From positions 1-44,152 of the forward strand of contig CAIWMA010000329.1 in NCBI GenBank assembly GCA_903913645.1: a DNA stretch of 44,152 nt. Direction: 5' to 3'. Origin of the DNA: an uncultured Bacteroidales bacterium (GTDB lineage Bacteria; Bacteroidota; Bacteroidia; Bacteroidales; UBA4417). The notes below the pieces were generated by a model. It worked only from the letters and a program-made list of their open reading frames with translations, was not told the origin of the DNA and ran no database searches. Positions 1 to 7,674 of this stretch are shown in pieces (the stretch's first letter is position 1; every line of letters begins with the position of its first letter). The position numbers and the translations under genes are program-made.

Positions 1-872
1 GAATATTTCTTAACATTATCTGTGATGTTCGAAAGCATAATTGAGCCAAAAAACCGGCCTATCATAGCACCTCCCCAATAAATTGCAACATATTTACCCG
101 CAACGGAGGATTCCATAAGTTGAGTTGTTTTCAGATAGTTCAGGATTAATCCTCCTGTACCAACTTCAGCACCTACATAAAAGAAAATCCCCAAAGCTCC
201 TAACAATACATGAGGATGATTCCAAACACTCTTTTTCTTTTCTTCAACAGTTTCCCCTCCTACTTCAGGAAGTTTAGTCAGAAAAATAGCAATAGCTACA
301 AGCACTACAATAACACCAATGATAATAAAAGGCATCTGAACAGTTTGAGCTTTTTCTGCTGCAGATAGCATTTCGCTGGCACCTTTAAAAATAAATACTG
401 CAATGATCCACGGAGCAACCATTGTAGCAATTGAATTGAGTGCTTGTACCAAATTCATACGGCCACTTGCTGATTCTTCAGATCCCAAAGCTGCAACATA
501 TGGATTAGCAGCTGTTTGTAAGAAAACTACACCTGATGCCAACACAAAAGTAGCTGCCAGGAACAAAGGGAAAGAAGGAGCCTTAGCTGCAGGAAAAAAC
601 AGGAAACTACCGGCTGCCATGAGCAACAATCCAGTTATCAAAGCGCTTTTGTATCCAATCTTTTTAATATACAACCCAATAGGAATTGAAATAAAGAAGT
701 AAGTAATGAAGAAAGAGAAACTAAGCAACTGCGCTTTAAACTCTGTTAGTTCGAAAATATCCTTTACCTGGCCACTAAGTGTGATAATAAAGGTAGTGGC
801 AAATCCAAAGATAAAGAAGATGGATCCGATTACAGTCATTCCCAGACCGTAGTTTGCGTTTTTTTGTTCCAT
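1..872 (-). CDS. FucP-like sugar MFS transporter (C-terminus outside window)
   Basis: This is a proton-coupled inner-membrane sugar permease of the major facilitator superfamily, closest in pattern to the FucP/NagP/GluP group. About 290 N-terminal residues are visible; the rest runs off the left edge. It starts with ATG at 872 (MEQKNANYGLGMTVIGSIFF). Several hydrophobic helices are visible, including one around FFYVGAEVGTGG, where the FucP group usually has FFYVGAEV followed by a Ser/Ile-rich stretch. YWGGAMIGRFFGS near the window edge also fits a MFS helix. A charged loop (EVGGETVEEKKKS) separates the two halves. The family is known; the substrate is not, and cannot be read from the sequence. 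A good Bacteroidota promoter and a 15-bp palindrome lie upstream, so regulated expression by a sugar-responsive repressor is plausible. Confidence 0.85.
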   Translation of the reverse strand, partial: MEQKNANYGLGMTVIGSIFFIFGFATTFIITLSGQVKDIFELTEFKAQLLSFSFFITYFFISIPIGLYIKKIGYKSALITGLLLMAAGSFLFFPAAKAPSFPLFLAATFVLASGVVFLQTAANPYVAALGSEESASGRMNLVQALNSIATMVAPWIIAVFIFKGASEMLSAAEKAQTVQMPFIIIGVIVVLVAIAIFLTKLPEVGGETVEEKKKSVWNHPHVLLGALGIFFYVGAEVGTGGLILNYLKTTQLMESSVAGKYVAIYWGGAMIGRFFGSIMLSNITDNVKKY

Positions 873-986
873 AATTGTTGGTTAAAATGGTTAGTTAAAA
901 ATGAATTCTATTGTTGGAGTGGTATTTACAAGAAATTGGGGCTTTAGTTTAACCTTTAATTTGTACAACTGAAATGTAAATTCAAG

Positions 987-1016
987 CAAATATATTGTTT
1001 TCTGATTACAACACAA
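987..1016 (-). promoter_or_regulatory. Promoter for the MFS transporter gene
   Basis: On the minus strand a TATATTTG box (987-994) fits the Bacteroidota -7 consensus TAnnTTTG. A TTG (1014-1016) lies 19 nt upstream, at the -33 position. The predicted leader is about 105-110 nt. The rest of the 338-nt gap (873-1210) is AT-rich and holds no gene that I can support. Confidence 0.5.
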
Positions 1017-1045
1017 CTTCTAATGATGTAAAAATAGGGAACTTA

Positions 1046-1060
1046 GTGTTAAGTTAACAC
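1046..1060. promoter_or_regulatory. 15-bp palindrome, possible operator upstream of the MFS gene
   Basis: GTGTTAA-G-TTAACAC is a perfect 7+1+7 inverted repeat about 30 bp upstream of the predicted -33 element of the transporter promoter. An odd-centred palindrome of this size is a typical repressor or activator half-site pair. No regulator gene is adjacent. Confidence 0.35.
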
Positions 1061-1210
1061 AAAGCGAAGAATATTTTTCTGATTTTTCATAATAAATTCA
1101 TAATGTTTTGATTATCAAATATGAATTGAAAGTTAATATAGTAGAAATCAAAGGCTATTGGCTCTCATCAGACTGTCATCCAATAATTAGCACTTGAAAA
1201 ATGAACAGAA

Positions 1211-2467
1211 TCAGGTTTTCTGTTTCTTCTTTTTTGCCGCAGGGAACAAAACATTATTTAATATCAACCTGTAGCCAGGTGAATTCGGGAAAAGATTCAG
1301 ATCGGTTGGCGGATCTCCTACCCGGTGCTCATAATCCTCTGGATCATGGCCTCCGTAAAAGGTCCAGGTTCCTTTGCCAAAGTCGCCGTGAATATACCGT
1401 GCTTCATCCAGCGCTTTGTTTTCGCCCATTACAATCACTTCAGGCTTAACCACTTTTTTCTCGAAAGCTGTTGTTTGTCCGCGGAAACCATGAATAACCT
1501 GCATATGATTCTGGCAAAGCATGGTTGGAACGGGATCCCATTTTGCAGAAAAATCGAACAGGGTAAAAAAATCATTTGCCTGGGTAACTTTCCTATCGGT
1601 ATTTACATCAATTGACGAAATCTCGTATTCATAGGGATTGGTAACTACGCTAAAATTCCTGAATGCGAAACAGTTATCATAATTTAGTTTTGATTGAGCT
1701 TTTGGGTCCATTCCATCACCATCGAACATCACATCGCAAATATCTACTCCATCTGCTGCTAAAGCCACATCGTAACTGTCTGGTGCTGAACACATGGCAA
1801 AAAGATAACCGCCACCAGCCACAAATTCCCTGATTTTAAATGCTACTGCCCGCTTCATTTCTGAAACCTTTTTAAATCCTAGCTTGGCAGCCATTTCTTC
1901 ATTTACCCGTACATCTTCCTTATACCAGGAGGCATTGCGGAATGCACCCCAGAATTTCCCGTACTGGCCTGTAAAGTCTTCATGATGAAGATGAAGCCAA
2001 TCGTACATGGGAAGCACTCCTTTCATCAGTTCTTCATCATAAACAATATCATACGGTATTTCGGCATACGAAAGTGCAAGGGTAACAGCATCGTCCCATG
2101 GAAGTTTGTTTTTCGGAGAATATACAGCAATTTTCGGAGCTTTATTGAGCTTCACCTCATCCATATTTACTTCCGGATCAGCTATTTCCTGAAGTATTGC
2201 TGTGGATTGGGCATCAGCGATTACTTCACAACTTACACCCCGTATAAAACACTCATTTTCAATTGCTTTGACGTATTTAATCATAAAAGCGCCGCCACGG
2301 TAATTCAACAGCCAACTAACTTCAACATCCTGTTGCAGAACCCAATAGGCAATTCCATAAGCCTTCAGATGATTTTTCTGGGTCTGATCCATGGGAATTA
2401 GCAGATATGCAGCATGGACCCTGACAATCAGTAAAAGCAGAACAATAACCAGGAAACTTCGCTTCAT
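1211..2467 (-). CDS. Exported Bacteroidota-specific protein (often labelled 'asparagine synthetase B')
   Basis: This is a 418-residue exported protein of unknown function. The ATG at 2467 was chosen because it starts a clean signal peptide (MKRSFLVIVLLLLIVRVHA); the frame stays open 12 codons further, but that start would bury the signal. The mature part opens with AYLLIPMDQTQKNHLKAYG, and WLLNYRGGAF and YDWLHLHHEDFTGQYGKFW are highly characteristic of a Bacteroidota family that databases often call asparagine synthetase B. I see none of the features of that enzyme: no N-terminal catalytic Cys and no SGGxDS ATP-pyrophosphatase loop. The name is therefore best not used for function. The C-terminus is very basic (KKKKQKT). 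It could be a periplasmic or outer-membrane-associated protein. It stands alone on the minus strand between the transporter and dnaB. Confidence 0.8.
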   Translation of the reverse strand: MKRSFLVIVLLLLIVRVHAAYLLIPMDQTQKNHLKAYGIAYWVLQQDVEVSWLLNYRGGAFMIKYVKAIENECFIRGVSCEVIADAQSTAILQEIADPEVNMDEVKLNKAPKIAVYSPKNKLPWDDAVTLALSYAEIPYDIVYDEELMKGVLPMYDWLHLHHEDFTGQYGKFWGAFRNASWYKEDVRVNEEMAAKLGFKKVSEMKRAVAFKIREFVAGGGYLFAMCSAPDSYDVALAADGVDICDVMFDGDGMDPKAQSKLNYDNCFAFRNFSVVTNPYEYEISSIDVNTDRKVTQANDFFTLFDFSAKWDPVPTMLCQNHMQVIHGFRGQTTAFEKKVVKPEVIVMGENKALDEARYIHGDFGKGTWTFYGGHDPEDYEHRVGDPPTDLNLFPNSPGYRLILNNVLFPAAKKKKQKT

Positions 2468-2607
2468 TGTTAAGTTTTTAAATACATTCATACCAAGAAG
2501 CACCTATTAAAACAAGCATTATCAACTGTAATTTGAATAAACAGAAATAAACAATGAAAGTTTTCAGAAGTCAGCTTCCGCAAAAATCAATACGAAATGA
2601 TTAGAGG

Positions 2608-4176
2608 TTAAAAATTCGTTGGCCCAAGATCTACATCATCATCCATACTGTTCAGCCTTGACTGCATAATAACCGTATTGTTGGCAGGCTGATCAAAACC
2701 AGTATTTGGGTTTAATGACAGTCCTAAATTGTCGATACTAAGTCCTGCGACATCCTGGAAACGGGCAAACCGGGCAATAAACTGAAGCCATATTTCATCA
2801 GTGGCTCCATTCCTATGTTTGGCAATAATTATCTGTGCCTTGCTTTCGGTTGAATTGCCTTCTTCGTCTTCCATAATTTTATAATACTCAGGCCTGTAAA
2901 TAAAAAGTACAAGGTCGGCATCCTGCTCAATAGCACCGGATTCGCGAAGGTCGGAAAGCTGAGGCTTTTTACTTCCCTGTGCGGTGCTGCGGGTTTCGAC
3001 CGATCGATTTAACTGCGAAAGTGCTATTACCGGAATATTAAGTTCTTTCGCAAGGCTTTTTAATGATCGCGAAATACTTGAAATTTCCTGTTCGCGATTA
3101 CCCATGCCACCTTTTCGGTCTCCTCCGGCAGTCATAAGCTGGATATAGTCGATAATAACCATATCAATATCATACTGCGCTTTTAACCTTCGGCATTTGG
3201 CACGTAGCTCAAAAAGTGATAAAGCGGGTGTATCATCAATATATATGGGCGCTGTGATTAGTTTTGAAATACGCGCATTTAATTGTTCCCATTCAAAGTT
3301 CTGCAACTGCCCGCGTCGTAGATTGCTGGCCGAAAGTTCAGCTTCGGATGCAATCAAACGAGCAACCAGCTGATCAGCAGTCATTTCTAGTGAAAATAGT
3401 GCTACCGGTTTCTTGGATTCAACTGCAATATTTCGAGCCATGGAGAGCACAAAAGCTGTTTTACCCATACCTGGTCGGGCAGCTATAATTATGAGGTCGC
3501 TTCGTTGCCAACCACCGGTAATTTTATCAAGGTCAACAAAGCCGGAAGGAACACCTGACGAAACACCATCGTTTTTCCTGGCATTATCAATCTGGTTCAA
3601 TACTTTATGCACCAGCTCAGGCATTAATTGTGCCTTTTTGCGCAGGTTGTTTTCGCTTATGGAAAAAAGGCTGCTTTCCGTTTCATCCAGCAAATCAAAA
3701 ACATCAGTGGAATCTTCAAAAGACTTACGGATAGTTTCTGTCGAAATTTTAATCAATTCGCGCTGCAGGAACTTTTGTTTTAAAATCCCGACGTGAAATT
3801 CAATATTTGCAGAGGAGGCTATACGCGAAGTAAGTTGAGTAATATAGAATGGTCCGCCAGCTAGTTCCAGTTTGCCGGATTGGCGGAGCGCATTGGTGAC
3901 AGTAAGTATATCAACAGGTTCATTATTATGAAATAAATTACTGATAGCCTCAAAAATAGACTGGTGAGATTCCTTGTAAAATGTGGCAGGAACCAGCATA
4001 TCAATTACAGCTGCTACTGCATCCTTTTCGAGCATGAGAGCGCCTAAAACTGCTTCTTCAAGGTCAATTGCCTGTGGTGGCAATTTACCATGTTCCTGAA
4101 ATGCATCACGGCCTGTTGACGGCCTTTTAATAGCTTTTCGCGATGCAAAAGCATCCGTTCTTTCATTTTCTTCCAT
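2608..4176 (-). CDS. dnaB: Replicative DNA helicase DnaB
   Basis: Hexameric 5'-3' helicase that unwinds DNA at the replication fork in the cytoplasm. The 522-residue product has the N-terminal DnaB domain (PPQAIDLEEAVLGALMLE, about residues 33-50) and the RecA-like C-terminal ATPase with Walker A ARPGMGKT (233-240), VALFSLEMT, the Walker B region DMVIIDYIQLM, and LSDLRESGAIEQDADLVLFI. No intein interrupts it, although DnaB is a frequent intein host. I start it at the ATG at 4176; an in-frame TTG three codons upstream is less likely. On the minus strand TAATTTTG lies 6-14 nt upstream of the ATG and could be a -7 box giving a very short leader, but I do not trust it. The acidic tail (SMDDDVDLGPTNF) is not part of the catalytic core. 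Confidence 0.97.
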   Translation of the reverse strand: MEENERTDAFASRKAIKRPSTGRDAFQEHGKLPPQAIDLEEAVLGALMLEKDAVAAVIDMLVPATFYKESHQSIFEAISNLFHNNEPVDILTVTNALRQSGKLELAGGPFYITQLTSRIASSANIEFHVGILKQKFLQRELIKISTETIRKSFEDSTDVFDLLDETESSLFSISENNLRKKAQLMPELVHKVLNQIDNARKNDGVSSGVPSGFVDLDKITGGWQRSDLIIIAARPGMGKTAFVLSMARNIAVESKKPVALFSLEMTADQLVARLIASEAELSASNLRRGQLQNFEWEQLNARISKLITAPIYIDDTPALSLFELRAKCRRLKAQYDIDMVIIDYIQLMTAGGDRKGGMGNREQEISSISRSLKSLAKELNIPVIALSQLNRSVETRSTAQGSKKPQLSDLRESGAIEQDADLVLFIYRPEYYKIMEDEEGNSTESKAQIIIAKHRNGATDEIWLQFIARFARFQDVAGLSIDNLGLSLNPNTGFDQPANNTVIMQSRLNSMDDDVDLGPTNF

Positions 4177-4256
4177 ATGAGCCAAAATTAGCTAAATTTC
4201 AATGTGCTTTAGCTTTGCTTGTGACAAAAATTTATTAACAATATGAAATGTGGGGG

Positions 4257-4294
4257 TAACTGGTAACTGGTGACTGGTGACTAGTGACTAGTCA
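4257..4294. repeat. Degenerate 7-bp tandem repeat (TRACTRG)5
   Basis: Five consecutive 7-mers are in perfect phase: TAACTGG, TAACTGG, TGACTGG, TGACTAG, TGACTAG, followed by TCA. They lie between the DUF1573 terminator and dnaB. Similar 7-bp-phased arrays with other unit sequences occur at three further gene boundaries in this window. Confidence 0.85.
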
Positions 4295-4348
4295 AGTATT
4301 TGGATCTTGAAATTTGTAATTTGATTTTCAGGATTTGGGTAAATGACA

Positions 4349-4382
4349 AAAAAAAGACCGTCAGAACGACAGTCTATTTTTT
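4349..4382 (-). terminator. Rho-independent terminator of the DUF1573 gene
   Basis: The 8-bp stem 4355-4362 / 4368-4375 has one mismatch and a 5-nt loop. It is flanked by an A-tract on one side and a T-tract on the other, so it can act in both directions. It lies 18 nt past the stop of the minus-strand DUF1573 gene. Confidence 0.75.
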
Positions 4383-4399
4383 ACAAATCAGATTCTGGA

Positions 4400-4861
4400 T
4401 TATTTGGCAACCGGGGCCGCGCCTGGGTTATTTACCGGCATCTGGGCACCTGTCGGAGTTTCAACCACAGTACCAATTATCTTAAGTTGAATCGATGCTT
4501 CTTTACCGTTCGATGAAACGGTTAACGTCTTGTTGATCGGGCCTACGCGGTTGGTGTCGTATTTTACCTTGATTGATGCTGATTTACCTTTAAGTATAGG
4601 TTCACGGGGCCAATCTGGAACAGTACACCCACAGGAGGCCTGGACATTAGATAAAACAAGAGGTTCAACACCCGTATTCTTAAATTTGAATTCACAGGTA
4701 CCATCACCACCTTTGGTAACAGTTCCATAATCATGGGTTGTTTTTTCAAATGAGATAACCGGCGCATTAGGATTTACAGCAGGCTGAGTGGTAGCATTTT
4801 GAGCAAAAGCAGCAAAAGTCATCATTAAGAAAACACCTATTGATACAAGTACTTTTTTCAT
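4400..4861 (-). CDS. DUF1573 domain exported protein
   Basis: Small exported protein (153 residues) with one DUF1573 domain, an Ig-like fold common in Bacteroidota envelopes; its biochemical role is not established. The start at 4861 gives a signal peptide (MKKVLVSIGVFLMMTFAAFAQ). The frame is open for 31 more codons upstream, but that stretch has no signal and covers an inverted repeat, so I treat it as leader. The diagnostic core is visible: ISFEKTTHDYGTVTKGG, then EFKFKNTGVEPLVLSNVQAS followed by CGCTVPDWPREPI, with a conserved CGC. A Pro/Ala-rich tail follows the domain. The gene is monocistronic: it has its own promoter candidate, a roughly 110-nt leader and a terminator. Confidence 0.9.
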   Translation of the reverse strand: MKKVLVSIGVFLMMTFAAFAQNATTQPAVNPNAPVISFEKTTHDYGTVTKGGDGTCEFKFKNTGVEPLVLSNVQASCGCTVPDWPREPILKGKSASIKVKYDTNRVGPINKTLTVSSNGKEASIQLKIIGTVVETPTGAQMPVNNPGAAPVAK

Positions 4862-4930
4862 AGTTTTAATTTTATTAATTTGTTTTTTAATATGAACTTT
4901 ACCCGTTATTCGATTCCGGATGTGGAATAC

Positions 4931-4966
4931 TATTGTGATGTTTACAATTTCCATGCCATCACAATA
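4931..4966. promoter_or_regulatory. Perfect 10-bp inverted repeat in the leader of the DUF1573 gene
   Basis: TATTGTGATG (4931-4940) and CATCACAATA (4957-4966) are perfect complements separated by 16 nt. They lie between the predicted promoter and the start codon, so they could form an mRNA hairpin or a bipartite operator. Confidence 0.5.
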
Positions 4967-4974
4967 AGTGAATA

Positions 4975-4982
4975 CAAAATTA
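4975..4982 (-). promoter_or_regulatory. -7 box for the DUF1573 gene
   Basis: TAATTTTG on the minus strand matches TAnnTTTG. No convincing -33 element is present at the usual distance. It lies back to back with the promoter of the divergent lipoprotein gene. Confidence 0.35.
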
Positions 4983-5000
4983 TTAATTTATACCATTTCA

Positions 5001-5033
5001 TTGAATGATTATTTCATAAAAAGTCTAAATTTG
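5001..5033 (+). promoter_or_regulatory. Promoter for the lipoprotein gene at 5054
   Basis: TAAATTTG (5026-5033) fits the -7 consensus, and TTG (5001-5003) lies 22 nt upstream, slightly wider than the usual 19-21. The transcript would start about 15 nt before the ATG. Confidence 0.45.
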
Positions 5034-5053
5034 TCTAAAATAAACATGTATAG

Positions 5054-5563
5054 ATGAGAAGATTTCTTTTTTTTAGTACTATAATTCTTATCAGTGGCAC
5101 TATTGTATCCTGTTGCAGTGCTAAAAATGCAGAAAATATGAAGTCCGATCAGAAATCTTTTTTACCCGGACCCAAAGCTATTATCTATCAAACCAAAATG
5201 GATTACTCCAAACAGGTACCCATAATTCTAAGCGATGATAGAAAGTCAATAGAATCATATCCTGATGTTAAAGACGTATATTTTAACGAAAGCCTCGCCT
5301 ACCCTACTCAGCTTCATAAGGGGTATTTACTCGACAACAGGGGAATAAATGCAAATGTTGCTTTTATTAAACTGACCTATGAAGAATATTCGAAACTTCC
5401 AAAAACACCTACACCGGCAGAATTGATGAAAATGATTATAGATGCTCAACCAATCGTTAGTATGTATAGTTGCGGCCTCAGGTCATCCTACCAGGATATT
5501 GGAAAAGAACTTAACATGAAAATTGATTCTGACGATTTTTCCATGTTCGTAAAAATCAAATAG
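5054..5563 (+). CDS. Conserved Bacteroidota lipoprotein of unknown function
   Basis: This is a 169-residue lipoprotein. The signal sequence MRRFLFFSTIILISGTIVSCC ends in a lipobox whose Cys would be lipidated. The mature domain has patterns that I associate with a widespread uncharacterised Bacteroidota family: GPKAIIYQTKMDYSKQVP, ILSDDRKSIESYPDVKDVY, GYLLDNRGINANVAFI and LTYEEYSKLPKTPTPAEL. A Cys-Gly pair (YSCGLR) sits near the end. No catalytic motif is evident. It has its own promoter and is divergent from the DUF1573 gene, with which it shares a 192-nt regulatory gap. Confidence 0.75.
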   Translation: MRRFLFFSTIILISGTIVSCCSAKNAENMKSDQKSFLPGPKAIIYQTKMDYSKQVPIILSDDRKSIESYPDVKDVYFNESLAYPTQLHKGYLLDNRGINANVAFIKLTYEEYSKLPKTPTPAELMKMIIDAQPIVSMYSCGLRSSYQDIGKELNMKIDSDDFSMFVKIK

Positions 5564-5672
5564 CTTGTAGTTAAATAACTGATAATGAAATGCTTACATT
5601 ACTTTTCTTAAAAACAAATACATTTATTTCAGTAATTTTTAACAAAAAATATGGTTTACCTACATATTAAAA

Positions 5673-5704
5673 TTTGTAGATATCTATAAATTGATTTAAC
5701 TTTG
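5673..5704 (+). promoter_or_regulatory. Bacteroidota promoter for the FakA-like/DegV gene
   Basis: TTTG (5673-5676), 20 nt, then TAACTTTG (5697-5704): a full match to the TTTG-N19-21-TAnnTTTG consensus. The predicted leader is about 65 nt. Confidence 0.65.
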
Positions 5705-5777
5705 TATTTAAGATAAGTAATTCCAGCAGTTAAATCTTTTATCTTTGGAAAAACTAACTCACCAAAGCTCCCTATAA

Positions 5778-7589
5778 TTGGAAAATTCAATCCCGCTTGT
5801 TAAATTGATGGATGGCAGAAGTTTCTACTATGCCTTTCTGGCTGGTGCACAGCGCATATTCGAAAACCAGGGACTACTAAATAAAATGAATGTTTTCCCG
5901 GTTGCCGATGCCGATACAGGCACCAACCTTGCGAGTACTATGCGATCTATTGTCGATAGTCCGATACCTACAAACAACGTAAAGATGGCTGCAGCTGCTT
6001 TGGCTGATGCTGCATTAGTAGGTGCCAGGGGCAATTCAGGAATTATTTTCGCCCAGTTTCTTTACGGATTCAGTAACGAGATTGAGAATGAGGAAAACAT
6101 GACTGTTGAAATTTTTTCTCGCTCTGTCACAAAAGCTGTTACCTATGCTTACGAAGCCATTGCTAATCCTATTGAGGGGACAATGATTTCTGTGATACGC
6201 GAATGGGCCGAGTTTATTAACGCCATGAAAGGGCTGATTGATGACTTTGTTGAACTTCTAATTAAAGCTTTGGTTGTTGCCAGAGAATCACTCGCTGATA
6301 CAACCCGACAGTTGGAGGTGCTTGCGAAAGCACATGTTGTTGATGCAGGAGCGAAAGGCTTTGTCCTGTTCCTCGAAGGAATGATTGACTTTTTCAAAAA
6401 CAGGCAAACGATCCGCAGGCTTGCAATTCCAATGAATGATATGATCATGGAAGAGGTTGCGGCTTTTTCGCATGAAGAAATAACATACAGGTATTGCTGC
6501 GAAGCCATGCTTGCGCTTGATCTGCATCCGGGTGAAACCAAAGATACGGTTCGTGAAGCCATTTCGGGCATGGGCGATTCCATGGTAGTTGCCGGTTCCG
6601 AAAAACGGTTACGCATTCATATACATTCCGATAATCCTATAAAGCTTTTTGAGGCAATCAGTAAGAAATCATCCATTACATATCAGAAAGTAGATGATAT
6701 GGTGATGCAGCAGGAAATGTCGCATAACCGCAAATACCCCATTGCACTTGTTACTGATTCCACCTGTGATATTCCACAGGAAATCCTTGAGAAACACCAG
6801 ATTACTATGGTTCCGCTAACCTTGCAGGTTGGGGCATCGCTTTATCTTGACCGGACTACCATTGCCAGTGAGCAGTTTTATAACCTGCTTCTCTCCTCTC
6901 CTGTTTACCCTACAACTTCGCAGCCGGCATATAAAGATTTTATAAATAAATATGCTTACCTGAGTTCGCATTACAATTCAATTATCGGAATTCACTTAGG
7001 CAAAGAACTTAGCGGGACATTTTCTAATAGCCAGCGCGCAGCAAAAGCTGTTAGTGAGCAAAGTGGAAAGGAAATAACCGTATTAAATTCAAACCGGCTC
7101 TCAAGCGCTCTTGGATTGACAGTTCTGCGTGCTATGGAAGCCATCGAGCAAGGCAAAACTCACCAAGAAATTGTTACAGCCATAGACACATGGAAAGATA
7201 AGAACCATATCCTGGTAAGCGCTCTAACGGTTAAATACCTGGTTAAAAGCGGCCGGTTAAGTCATTCAAAAGGAATTGCAGGGAAGCTCCTGGGAATCAG
7301 ACCGATAATATCAATTAGTGATGAAGGGAAAGCCATTACGTTTGGCAAAACCTATTCCGAAAAAGGCAGTATGAAATTGCTGATGAATGAAGCTAAGCGT
7401 CTGCTTGAAAAAGGGCCTGTGTGGGGATATTCAATTTCACATATCCGAAACCTGGAAACGGCTCAATCGTATGCGGCGCAAATGGAAGAGTTGACAGGTA
7501 AAAAACCTCTCTTTATAAACGATTGCAGCCCGGTATTAGGCGTTCACGGAGGGCCAGGAACAGTGACTCTTTCGATAATGGAAGAATAA
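5778..7589 (+). CDS. FakA-like kinase domain fused to a DegV fatty-acid-binding domain
   Basis: A 603-residue protein whose parts resemble the fatty acid kinase system that phosphorylates exogenous fatty acids bound to a DegV/FakB carrier. N-terminal DhaL/DAK2 kinase domain, about residues 8-205: NVFPVADADTGTN keeps the Asp residues that hold Mg-ATP (the usual form is PVPDGDTGTN), followed by ALVGARGNSGIIFAQFL. FakA middle domain, about 215-310: GMGDSMVVAGSEKRLRIHIH. DegV domain, 320-603: TDSTCDIP (326-333), TTSQPAYKDF, GKELSGTFSNSQRAA and KSGRLS. The start is TTG at 5778, directly after an in-frame stop; the next ATG (residue 11) would cut into the conserved LMDGRSFYYAF. Domain membership is clear; fatty acid kinase activity is inferred. 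Confidence 0.88.
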   Translation: MENSIPLVKLMDGRSFYYAFLAGAQRIFENQGLLNKMNVFPVADADTGTNLASTMRSIVDSPIPTNNVKMAAAALADAALVGARGNSGIIFAQFLYGFSNEIENEENMTVEIFSRSVTKAVTYAYEAIANPIEGTMISVIREWAEFINAMKGLIDDFVELLIKALVVARESLADTTRQLEVLAKAHVVDAGAKGFVLFLEGMIDFFKNRQTIRRLAIPMNDMIMEEVAAFSHEEITYRYCCEAMLALDLHPGETKDTVREAISGMGDSMVVAGSEKRLRIHIHSDNPIKLFEAISKKSSITYQKVDDMVMQQEMSHNRKYPIALVTDSTCDIPQEILEKHQITMVPLTLQVGASLYLDRTTIASEQFYNLLLSSPVYPTTSQPAYKDFINKYAYLSSHYNSIIGIHLGKELSGTFSNSQRAAKAVSEQSGKEITVLNSNRLSSALGLTVLRAMEAIEQGKTHQEIVTAIDTWKDKNHILVSALTVKYLVKSGRLSHSKGIAGKLLGIRPIISISDEGKAITFGKTYSEKGSMKLLMNEAKRLLEKGPVWGYSISHIRNLETAQSYAAQMEELTGKKPLFINDCSPVLGVHGGPGTVTLSIMEE

Positions 7590-7628
7590 ATCTTATAAAT
7601 TCTGGAATATTCCAGGAAAACTTATTTA

Positions 7629-7674
7629 AAAGTCGGTAAATGGCATATAGCTATATTCCGACTTTCTGTTTTTT
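7629..7674 (+). terminator. Likely terminator after the FakA-like/DegV gene
   Basis: AAAGTCGG (7629-7636) pairs with CCGACTTT (7658-7665). The loop can itself fold (ATATAGCTATAT), and CTGTTTTTT follows. The 3' arm lies inside the last codons of the convergent glycosyltransferase gene. A 14-bp palindrome CTGGAATATTCCAG (7602-7615) lies just before it. Confidence 0.5.

Noticed and set aside
4183-4190. TAATTTTG as a -7 box giving a leaderless dnaB transcript
   Set aside because: No -33 element is at the right distance, and the box would leave almost no leader; AT-rich DNA gives such matches by chance.
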